Positions 55,662-64,000 of a DNA stretch of 64,000 bases are shown here, in pieces; within the stretch, counting starts at the first letter, position 1; each line of letters opens with the position of its first letter. The stretch covers positions 558,001-622,000 of the forward strand of contig MU006229.1 of the NCBI GenBank assembly GCA_010093685.1. Reading direction: 5' to 3'. The DNA is from Ophiobolus disseminans. Its lineage: Eukaryota; Ascomycota; Dothideomycetes; Pleosporales; Phaeosphaeriaceae. The translations under genes and the position numbers were made by a program. The notes beneath the pieces are model-generated. The model saw only the letters and a list, made by a program, of their open reading frames with translations, ran no database searches and was not told where the DNA came from.

Positions 55662-57995
55662 CTATACTTTCGCCAACCAGATCAGTTTGCTCTGATAGTC
55701 TCCTCGCGGCCACGCGATATTCAAGCCACCGTTCATATAGGTCGCCCCACTGTATGTCGAGTTATCCAGGTCGTTGCTATACCTTGCCCTCGGATCCAGA
55801 CCTGCCAACCTCAGTGGTGGCGGCGCGGGCTTCACCACATATTGCTGCTGAAATGCGAATACTACCGCCTGGCTTCCATCATGGCTCACGAACTGCACAC
55901 CAGGCCAGTTACTCTTATCGGGGTGCGCCAGACGGAAGAAGGAACCGGTGATGACGACTGGATTGACGCGCTCCGCTTGCGCCATGATTGACGGTACGGC
56001 GGATGCTTCTTCGGGGGAAAGCTCCGACGGGTTGAGTTCAAGACCAAAGGAGCCGCACATCAGGGCGACATGACCACGGTATTCAATGCTAATGTTGCGG
56101 TTTGTGAGGCCGTTGGGTGTGGCGGAGATGTGGCAGCCCATGGCCGAAGGCGGATAGACGAGCGATGTGCCCATCTGGATCGTGAGGCGGTTAGCGGCAT
56201 CCGTGTTATCACTTGTCCAATGCTGCGGCCAATAATGCAGCAATCCAGGATCGAAGCGACCACCGCCAGATGCACAGCCTTCCCATAACACATTTGGATA
56301 GCGTGTGGTGAGGTTGTCGATGACGCGATACAGGCCGAGGATGTAGTCGTAGTCGTCGGACGGGTGTGAAAGTTCGTGCATCCCGCGGTTGTTATCCCAT
56401 TTCACATACTGGATGTTTGCCGAGTCGAGGATGCGAGACACGAAGCCAATGATGAAGTCTTGCACTTCTGGTAGGCCAACGTTTAGAACCAGTTGGTTCC
56501 GTGTGAGCGTTCTTTGATGTTTTCCGGCTCGCAACACCCAGTCTGGATGCTCACGGTATAGCGTCGAGTTGGGGTTGACCATTTCTGGCTCAACCCAGAT
56601 ACCAAACTGCAGCGGCTTTGACGCGTTGAGGACAGTAAAGTTGTTGACTGCTTGGACATATGGTGCAAGGCCATTGGGAAACTTTGCAGGGTTTGGTGTC
56701 CAGTCTCCGAGGCCGAGAGAGTCGTTGTTGCGTGGGTATTCCACACCAAACCAGCCATCATCATTTACGAACAGCTCAATGCCGAGTTCTTCCGCCTCAC
56801 CCGCTAGATTGACAAGTGACGTTTCGTTGATGTCGAACCCAAGACCTTCCCATGAGTTGAGAAGAATTGGACGAGTTTCTTTGGTGAACTTGGACCGAGA
56901 CAGGTGGCTGCGGTACAGGTCGTGGAATGAACGTGACAGGCCGCCAACGCCCTCGGATGAGTAGACAGCAACAGCTTCTGGGGCTTGGAAAGTTTCACCA
57001 GGTTCCACTCGGATGCTGGTATGCAGCGAGTTTAGGCCAAGCAAAACACGTACGTAGCCATTCGAAAATTTCTCCGCAGTCGCCTCAAAGCTGCCAGTCC
57101 ACACCAGATTGAAGCCCCACGCCTCTCCAGAGCTCTCGGTCGTAGATGGTGAGACAAGCGCAAAGAAGGGATTGTGTTGGTGCGAAGCGTAGCCAGCTTT
57201 GCTTCCAAACCTGTAATACTCAGCATTGATACCTCTGATCACTTGTGCGCACTCACGAGGTCTCGCCGTAGTCAATCTTTCTCCTCACTGTCTGGAACTC
57301 ATGCGACCAGTCGCCGTGTGGCTCGATCATTTCCAGATCCACGTGAGGAAAGTCAGTGCTGAAGCTGTGCGCTTGTTCAATCACAATTGCACCGGAGCCG
57401 TTGGTTGAGCCGTGGTTGGTGATGCTGAAGCTTCGCGCAATGGCGTTATACTTCGGAAACACAGAGTAAGACAAAGCGGCCGAGACATCCGAAACATTGT
57501 CGTAAAGCTGAACAATCAGAGTTGTGACGTCGCCATCGCCCCCATAAGTAGCTGGAAGGCCTGGTATCGACGGTTTTCCTTGCGTGATATCGTGCGATCG
57601 GTAGCGAAAGGCAGACACCGTGTCGCCGTCCGCATGCTCGATATGAATCGCAGGCAAGCGGAAGTCGCTGCGTCCTACATCGGGAAACTCACGGCGGAAA
57701 TTTGACAGTTCGTCGTTCCAACCCCAAGGCAAAATATTTGCGGGTGGTGTGAAGTCGGTGGTAGGCCCTCCAAAGTGGTCCGAAACCAGATCTCCAGAGT
57801 CGGTGTCAACATGGAACAAGTAGGACATGCCCTCAGCCGTCAACGTGAAATTTGTCCCCGTCGCAGCAATTGCAGCAGTTGCTGAGCTTATCAATATACA
57901 TACTCCATCCGCGAACATTGTTAAGACGTACAGTTCTGCGCAAAAGTCGCACCTGCCCACAGCATCACCACACAAGCTCCCTTCATCATGGCCAT
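55662..57995 (-). CDS. aglC: Secreted alpha-galactosidase, GH36 (AglC-like), 745 aa
   Basis: Three exons on the minus strand: 57932-57995, 57257-57881 and 55662-57210; introns 50 and 46 nt; total 2238 nt, close to Aspergillus AglC length. Exon 1 encodes a signal peptide (MAMMKGACVVMLWAGATFAQ). A downstream ATG (58047 frame or 57918) gives no good signal, so 57995 was chosen. GH36 features: YLFHVDTDSGDLVSDHFGG, FVNDDGWF, the nucleophile Asp in VKWDNNR (~502) and the acid/base Asp in WTSDNTDA (~564). It hydrolyses alpha-1,6-galactosyl residues of raffinose-family sugars or galactomannan outside the cell. Several N-glycosylation sequons are present. GGCTAAA and CreA-like sites lie upstream. Confidence 0.93.
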
Positions 57996-58803
57996 CTTTG
58001 ATTACCGGTTTGCAGGACATTTTGAACACGGGCCCAGGTACCTCCATTATAAGTAACCAGCATTGCTGTGTGCGAAGCCCATGGGTTCCAAGGTTGCAGT
58101 TCCGCCGACCACAAAATGAGGGGAAAGTGGAGAATAGCTGGGGTCAAGAACAAACCAAAGTCAGGGTTCGAGGAGCGGAAGATTCCGTGATTGGGTGCAG
58201 GGCGGATGGAATGCTGAGTTCAGGTTAGTGGAACAATCCGTCGCGGAGTTTAGCCGGGGGAAGGTCCGGAAAACGAGATCGTCACTGCGAGACGCTCTTC
58301 AACAACGTCCTTGCATTGTCAACAACGTTCGGCCCGCTGTTGCTGATGTCACTACAAGGATGTTCCGAACGCACAACTCGCAATGGTGCTGTGCTCATTG
58401 GGCCGGAAAGACGCGCCGCCCTCCGAACCTTGTGACATGGTTCACCGAACGCGCCGTTAGCTGCACCAGCAAAGTGCACTGAGCTAGGCACATGCCACGG
58501 GAAGCTAGGTGCTGGGAACGATTGTGTCACGTCTGATCATATCAAGTTGTGAGAAAGTGTGATGGTAGACTCCAGATATCCTCTCGGCCTTGCTGACCAC
58601 TTCACTCTCCTTAGTGAAATGAGAGCACTGTTCCATTGTTACAGCCAGATTCACATAGACCGTCAAAGGATGGGTGCGAACCATCAATTTGCCATGCATG
58701 CACCTGCAAAACGTTTTTCGAGAACTCAGGCTGACGCAATATTAGGCAACGCACTCTTTGGTGAGCCAACTGCAGCAAACAAAACCCTGCTTTCTTTCCA
58801 TCG
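57996..58803. other. Intergenic, GH36 promoter region
   Basis: Upstream of aglC and 3' flank of the CBM18 gene. Contains the candidate XlnR/CreA sites at 58249-58259 and another CreA-like CTGGGG at 58138-58143. No ORF is supported. Confidence 0.5.
58249..58259 (-). promoter_or_regulatory. Candidate XlnR (GGCTAAA) and CreA (SYGGRG) sites
   Basis: On the gene strand 58255-58249 reads GGCTAAA, the XlnR consensus, about 255 bp upstream of the aglC ATG. On the other strand the overlapping 58254-58259 reads CCGGGG, matching CreA SYGGRG. XlnR induction and CreA repression are known for several Aspergillus galactosidase genes; occupancy here is inference. Confidence 0.4.
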
Positions 58804-60382
58804 TCAACAGTTGTTGAAGTCCGCTCCCGAAGCCTTCCCAAGAAACAAGTCGTCGATTATAATGACCACCTTTCCACCGTACGAGGTTTGAGTCACGGTC
58901 AAAACAAGTTGTTCCAGCCCTGGACCAACCTTCTGATCGGCAATCACTCCAGTTACCTGAACCCAGTCACCTACTTCCGTGAGCGTAAGCTCGCCACAGT
59001 CCAGACCTGAATTCCCCAAATTCAGTTTGAAGCCCTTTACTGGGTTTGGAACGCCGCTCTCCGTTTGAATAAGCTTGACCCATGCTGAGCATCTTACTTC
59101 GGTGGCTTCAGGGATGGTAAACCACTGGTACAATGCGAAAGGTGGATTGCCTGCCCGCTGGTTGCTGAAGCTGAAGTAGGTTGAGTCCCCGTGACCAGCG
59201 CCTTGGGCTACTCCTGGCACTGGGTCCGAGTTCGAACGGAAGGACCAGGGCGCGACTTCGCCGGACTGGAAAGAGCCGTTTTCCAGAGCATTTTTACGTG
59301 TGCACGTAGATGAAGGCGATGGCGAGGGAGACAAGCTGAATAAGGAGGGAGAAGTACTACTTGAGGACGAGAACGTCGACGTGAAGCTCGAAGAAAGTCG
59401 TGAAGATGACGACGACATTACACTAGGAGGCGAGCTGGATGAGCTGGATCGAGAAGAAAGGCTTGGAGTGGTTGACGCAGTGTAGGTAGAAGAAACGCTA
59501 CGAGACGATGCAGTCGAAGATGAGGAGCGCAAAATGCTTGAAGTAAAGCTCGAAGCGACCGAAGAACTGGACAACTTGGACTGTGACTCTTGAGAACTGG
59601 ATATGGAGCTCGACTTACTGGTCAACGAGATCCTGGACGTGGAAACGACGGACGCACCGGAACTCGTCGTGCGTGAGGATGAAGTCGATAACTTGACTAT
59701 GGAAGATGACAATGCGTTACACGAACCAAATCCTGGTTGGCATCCGCTACCGCAGTAGTCTTGAGTACTTCCACACTTCTATGGTCAGCACATACCGTAT
59801 AGTGAAGCTGTTTGACGACTTACGTAGCTCCACTGGCTGCAGCAATTGCCATACTTCGAACCCTGGCAAGACATACCGCCCGGTGCGGCATTATAGAGGT
59901 ATCCACATCGGGCGTTGGTGGTGAGTCTCGCGCTTGATGATGGCGTAGCAACGGGGCTTTGAGTCAAAGTTGAAGCAGCAGAGGAGGAGGATGCCGTTTT
60001 CGCGCTGAACAGCGATGTTGTCAAGGTCGACGATGTACGCTTTGTGCTGGGACTCGATGCTACTGCCTCTTGGTAGGTGTCGCCGGGCTCCTGCGGCAGT
60101 GAGTACTTACTTTTGCACGAGCCCCAGCCAAACTGACAGCCCTCGCCGCAGTACGCATCGGTTGAGCCACAAAAGCTATACTACAAAACCCAGGATGCGG
60201 AATCAGGAAACGATTCATGTTTGAAATGTGTCGATACACACCTGAGAACAGCAGTTTCCCCATCTGGATCCTTGGCAGGTCAAGCCAAAATCTGGTCCAC
60301 AACGCACTGATGTGCCCACGCGGTGGCCGAGTCCAGGAGAGAAGAAGACGAAGAGTGCGACCAAACAAAAGAATGAGCACAT
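58804..60382 (-). CDS. Secreted chitin-binding protein: two CBM18, Ser-rich linkers, C-terminal CBM-like domain, 474 aa
   Basis: Four exons: 60242-60382, 60111-60180, 59824-60062 and 58804-59778; total 1425 nt. An alternative AAG acceptor at 60068 for exon 3 would shorten the linker by two codons. The signal peptide is MCSFFCLVALFVFFSPGLG. CBM18 domain 1 shows CQGSRWGNCCSQYSFCGS then AYCGEGCQFGWGSC. Domain 2 shows CQGSKYGNCCSQWSY, KCGSTQDYCGSGCQPGFGSC. A very Ser-rich ~130-residue linker follows, then a ~160-residue jelly-roll-like module starting NALENGSFQSGEVAPWSF, similar in pattern to CBM4/9. Such proteins bind chitin in the cell wall; protection of hyphae from host chitinases is one known role of CBM18 effectors. 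No catalytic domain is present. Confidence 0.88.
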
Positions 60383-61028
60383 GATAGCTGCTTTCAAGGT
60401 GTTCCTCGTCTCTCCTAAACAAGAAATGAGTGTGGTATACAATAAATGTAAGAATGAGTGACAACTTCAGCCTCGATATAAATGAAGGTATCGGAGCTGA
60501 CCAGACTCATCAAGGAGGATCGTAGTCCTCCTATACATATCTCAACATTTCGACCCACTAGGGGTCCCGCAGACCTGCAGCCAGCCACTGCCTCGGTATC
60601 GCCTATGGAACATTTCCAAGAACCGAAAAAGAGAAAGCCGCAAAAGGGACGATGCCGAGGAAGGAGAAGCTGAAGCCACAAGTGCCGCCTTGCTTCAGCA
60701 AAGCTGGGGCTAGTGGGAAAATCGGTTTAGCGTCGCGAGTAATGTCGCGATGTGGCTTGGGCCGGAGTGCCTTCCAGGGGAAATCGCATGGGACTGAAGG
60801 ACGAACGTTAACACAACAACATCACGATCACGTCACGGACAAAAGGACAGCAGGAGTGGAGGATATTATGCAATTCTCTTAATGTCAGTCGTGACTATTT
60901 CCAACATCTATGGACTCTGGTCTTGCTAAAACCCACAAGTCACACCCTCCTGTTTATGAACCTAGTGCCGTGGCCAGCTTCACCTTGCCACACTACGGCT
61001 CATCGTGTACGTGGTACAACTTTTAAGT
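60383..61028. other. Intergenic
   Basis: CBM18-gene promoter and 3' flank of the BTB-like pseudogene. Nothing supported. Confidence 0.5.
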
Positions 61029-61759
61029 CTAGAGCCCACCTCGGTTCCGATGCGCTATGGCCGCGACCTCATCTTGGTTGACCGCGTCAGTCAAACGCTG
61101 ATACTTCTTGTGGGAAGCTAGGAGTTTCCCGTACGCGACTTCCTCGTATGTCATCAAGTAGCTGATGCGATTCGCTAGCGCTACCAGTATCGCGTCCTTG
61201 TTCTGGCGGGTGTTGTCAACGACTTGGCCGATTTCAACGGCATCTGGAATACGATCTCCCATGTCGGCGGCGTAGCACGCATCGAAGTGGGCAGTGTAGC
61301 ACTCCATGCCTAGAATGTACATCGTGAGCCGCAACTTGAGGGCCTCGAGCACGTCCCCTGGAATGGCGGGCTCAGGGAACTCGGCCTGCAGGCAGACGTC
61401 CTTCAGCCACTGGGCGATCTTGTGGACGGCGTTCAGCGAGGCGTCCACGTGGGTGAACTTGGCCGTGACTGAAGTTGGCTTCTGGACGAAGTAGTCACGG
61501 ATGACTGGAGAAGCAACCAGGAGGGCGAGCTTGGTGACGTAGACGTCTGGTTTGGGCCATTGCCAACTTGAAGGTTGACAGTCAGAGTGGAAGTGAGCTC
61601 CTTCCGCGCCGACGCGGACCACGCTCGCAGCTTGTCGCCTCCCTTGTAGTTCTTCATATCTCCCATGATCTTGTTGACTTGACCTTTCGGAGAGAGAGCT
61701 GCAATATACCCACGAGGTTGAGCGTGATGACGGTTTCGCTTGTTGTTGTAGTTAGACAT
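61029..61759 (-). pseudogene. BTB-like gene, frameshifted paralog of the gene at 63427
   Basis: From ATG 61759 the first frame encodes RGYIAALSPKGQVNKIMGD... and RKELTSTLTVNL, aligning with the start of the 63427 protein (RGYNVTLPSRLQ..., RKELAVSEVVNL). Near 61565 the similarity jumps frame: KLALLVASPVIRDYF matches KLALVVASPDFREFF, and the alignment goes on to a GMEC.../GMEL segment. The stop is at 61029. No good intron fits the gap, so a frameshift is the simplest reading. The KLAL-x-VASP-x-x-RxYF pattern followed by a hydrophobic helical part is BTB/POZ-like; the assignment is tentative. A TATAAATA box lies at 61937-61944. Confidence 0.65.
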
Positions 61760-61936
61760 ATTTTCCCGATCGGTAGATGTGTAAGCGTGGATGAGATATG
61801 TGGATGTATGGGGATCTTTGAGCTGTGATAATAGCAGCTGGGGGTCGATATATGGCGCGAGTTGACAAGTATGGAAGTGTAGGCTCGAAGGGTTGGTGGA
61901 GGCTGTCGATGATGATGAGAGGGAGGAGTCTTACCC

Positions 61937-61944
61937 TATTTATA
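61937..61944 (-). promoter_or_regulatory. TATA box of the BTB-like pseudogene
   Basis: TATAAATA on the minus strand, about 180 bp upstream of ATG 61759. Confidence 0.45.
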
Positions 61945-63275
61945 GGATGGAGGTATCTCGTTAAGCGACAGTGAATGGGGTGACGCTCGATCGGAGCTGA
62001 GGAGGGAATATACTCACCCTTCTCGGTGAGGCCTCATATAATCGAGCTCCAAAGGCCAGAAGCCTAGTCTGTCTGGCTATTAGTCCCGGCAACGATTCGG
62101 CGAAAGAGACGGTCTAGGTTACATTGAGCGCTTCCAACCAGGAGGCAACATTTGAGACGGATGAAACTTATAAAAAGACATGCCCCCGCAAGATGAGTAA
62201 TTGTTGCGTAGGACTGTCCGACTGAGAACGACTTCCAATCTCCAGTGTTCTAGATCTACGATAGCTTGAGAATAGTCCTTCCCATTGCTCTTCTTACGCT
62301 CGGAGTGCTCGGACGCAAACATTTGTTCTCGCGAGATACACATCGGTTTCGCAACTCTCCAAGAGATCTATTGCTTTCGTCGCTGTCGCAAAACTCGCTG
62401 GCCACAGAATGATCATTGATCATGGCTTCTTTTATTCCATTGCCGCTTTACGCGGGCAGAGTAGTCACTTTACCGCTCGCTCCAGCATGGTCAGTAACTT
62501 CGATGTGCAGATATACGCGTCTAAAGGGGAATACTGCTGGCGAACCGGGAAGGGAGTTGAGGCTTATACGACTTACAGCGCAGCATCATGGCGGTGCTTG
62601 TTAGCATATGATATTCTTAAGGGCGTGAAGATTAGTAGCACTAGGAGGAGCTCTCATAAATCGATTTAGCGACGTGATATGTCGTTTAGTCTTCATGTCG
62701 ATGACCCTCTCTGAGAAATTCGTCCGGTACGTATGGTTCATCGAATCTTTTGACGCGAGAAAGGCGATGCGCTCTTGTATCCAGATTCTCTAACGAAATA
62801 CGTGCTCATATCACCTCCTGATCTACCGTTTGACTAAATCAACATCTCCCTCTCGTTACTAAACCAGTCCTACCCCCACTCTCTTCACCCACCGAGCGTT
62901 TGCTATCGAAACATGGTCGTGCGTCAAGGTCATGTGTGTTGCAAGTCCGGTTCATGCATTATGAGTGATTAAAGTTCCGTCAATGACACGGGCAGATGCG
63001 GCCTTCCATGCGACTCGGAGTATGACCATGTGTAGCAGCCCTTTTACAGCAAACGGAGCATGGCAGATGTTACAAGAATGACGGCCCAGGATGAGAGCAC
63101 TGAGACATATGACGAGAACTTCTCTGTGAATGACGGATTCAGCCCGATCTTTCCTCATCGCTTTGTGCGATTGTTGAGCCGCATGACTCCCTACAGCCAT
63201 ACTGCGGCCTAGCGAACGCATTTGCGCCCCACCTAATTGCCACTCTGGGTGAAGGAGACCTCCCGATCCCCTCCA

Positions 63276-63282
63276 TATATAA
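63276..63282 (+). promoter_or_regulatory. TATA box of the 63427 gene
   Basis: TATATAA about 145 bp upstream of the ATG at 63427, followed by a pyrimidine-rich leader. Confidence 0.5.
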
Positions 63283-63426
63283 GAAACTCCCACTTCAGTA
63301 TCCCTATTTCTTCATCTACACTCGACCGCTCAACACCACCAGCAATTAAGTCATCAACCGCCTGCCACAGCACTCAAGACACTTCAATCTCCGCTCTCCA
63401 CCAAACAATATCTTCTCAGCCTCATC

Positions 63427-64000
63427 ATGAACTCTATCAACAGTTCGCGCGGCTATAACGTCACTCTACCCTCCCGCCTCCAGGTCGACAACATCGTGCA
63501 GATGATGAAGATTCTTCCGGACGGTCACGATATCCGTAGATGGCCGGAGAAGAATCGCAAGGAACTCGCAGTCAGCGAAGTGGTTAACTTGGTCAACGAA
63601 AATGATGGCATCATCGCTTCCGCACCTAAATTGGCTCTTGTCGTTGCGTCTCCGGATTTCCGCGAATTCTTCATGAAGACCCCTGACGCAAATCTAGTCA
63701 AGGTCCATCCTTCCGTTGACGAGGCTTCTGTTCGCGCTCTCACCGCGTGGCTCACATCTATCGTCAACTCCGCCGGCAAATTCGGTGTCAGTCTTCCAGA
63801 TCCCAACGACGAGCTCATCAAGATCCGCCATGCTGCGCACGCACTTGGTATGGAACTCTTCGTCCGCCACTTCTGCAAGTCGTATAAGGACGACCTCCGC
63901 AACCGCCGCCCATCTTTAGAAGAGTGCGAGCTCCTCGAGCGCTGCGCCGTTGGCCCTGTCGACGACATGATCACCGGCATGGGCGAGCGTCTAGCTTACC
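63427..64000 (+). CDS. BTB-like protein, 3' partial
   Basis: ATG at 63427 opens a frame that runs past the window edge (191 codons seen). Segments: RRWPEKNRKELAVSEVVNLV, KLALVVASPDFREFF, VDEASVRALTAWL, then HALGMELFVRHFCKSY. The layout (buried hydrophobic strand, VASP-x-FREFF turn, then a helical part) resembles the BTB/POZ fold used for protein-protein contacts, but the match is by eye. It is a paralog of the frameshifted gene at 61029-61759, in divergent orientation. The 3' end lies outside the window. Confidence 0.7.
   Translation, partial: MNSINSSRGYNVTLPSRLQVDNIVQMMKILPDGHDIRRWPEKNRKELAVSEVVNLVNENDGIIASAPKLALVVASPDFREFFMKTPDANLVKVHPSVDEASVRALTAWLTSIVNSAGKFGVSLPDPNDELIKIRHAAHALGMELFVRHFCKSYKDDLRNRRPSLEECELLERCAVGPVDDMITGMGERLAY

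Larger units (their letters stand above)
61760..63426. other. Intergenic between the divergent BTB-like paralogs
   Basis: Contains TATA boxes for both flanking genes (61937-61944 minus; 63276-63282 plus). Short frames at 62119-62669 and 62952-63293 are not supported as genes. CT/CA-rich leader at ~63290-63426. Confidence 0.5.

Noticed and set aside
55662..60382. GH36 and CBM18 genes as one functional cluster
   Set aside because: Only adjacency and secretion are shared; substrates differ (galactosides versus chitin).

Overview
The window is nuclear DNA of a filamentous ascomycete, probably a Dothideomycete or close relative. Genes are dense on both strands and carry short GT-AG introns (mostly 45-66 nt) with CTRAC-like branch sites. 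The gene set is typical of such fungi: HET-domain genes, a Zn2Cys6 regulator, an MFS sugar porter, secreted CBM18 and GH36 proteins, and a hAT DNA transposon. No operons, CRISPR arrays, rRNA or tRNA genes were recognised. The class-level placement is inference.

Layout. 0-10 kb: the 3' part of a HET gene, then lineage-specific genes (a small coiled-coil gene; a gene built from repeated mini-exons; a four-exon coiled-coil gene; a Lys-rich gene) and a DUF2196/zinc-finger gene. 10-27 kb: the conserved core, with an MFS porter, HUT1, a hypothetical gene, a triple-KH RNA-binding protein, a zinc MDR dehydrogenase, a Yippee protein, another coiled-coil gene and a TPR-DnaJ co-chaperone. 28-35.4 kb: a block of decaying genes (one HET pseudogene and two multi-pass membrane-protein pseudogenes), each with in-frame stops, frameshifts or a lost splice site. 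35.9-49.3 kb: an acyl-CoA ligase with a PTS2 signal, RPL16 (uL13), a small secreted protein, a six-exon Zn2Cys6 regulator and an Scs3/FIT2 protein. 51-54 kb: a complete but inactivated hAT element with 17-bp TIRs and an 8-bp target duplication. 55.6-60.4 kb: an alpha-galactosidase (aglC-like) and a two-CBM18 secreted protein. 61-64 kb: two paralogous BTB-like genes, one frameshifted and one running off the window.

Splice models were checked by hand for reading-frame closure. RPL16, HUT1, MDR, KH, Yippee, DnaJ, MFS, acyl-CoA ligase, GH36, CBM18, the Zn2Cys6 regulator and the four-exon coiled-coil gene all close without leftover bases. The acyl-CoA ligase, GH36, sugar porter and MDR are individually metabolic; nothing shows them as one pathway or cluster.

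The most unusual things seen are: a tandem series of phase-1 mini-exons and similar-length introns (4.0-4.6 kb); a 10-nt microexon that supplies the last zinc-binding cysteine of a transcription factor; several genes with a stop codon followed at once by an open, compositionally matched frame; and a gene-decay block whose lesions partly fit repeat-induced point mutation. I found no convincing wholly new multi-gene system.
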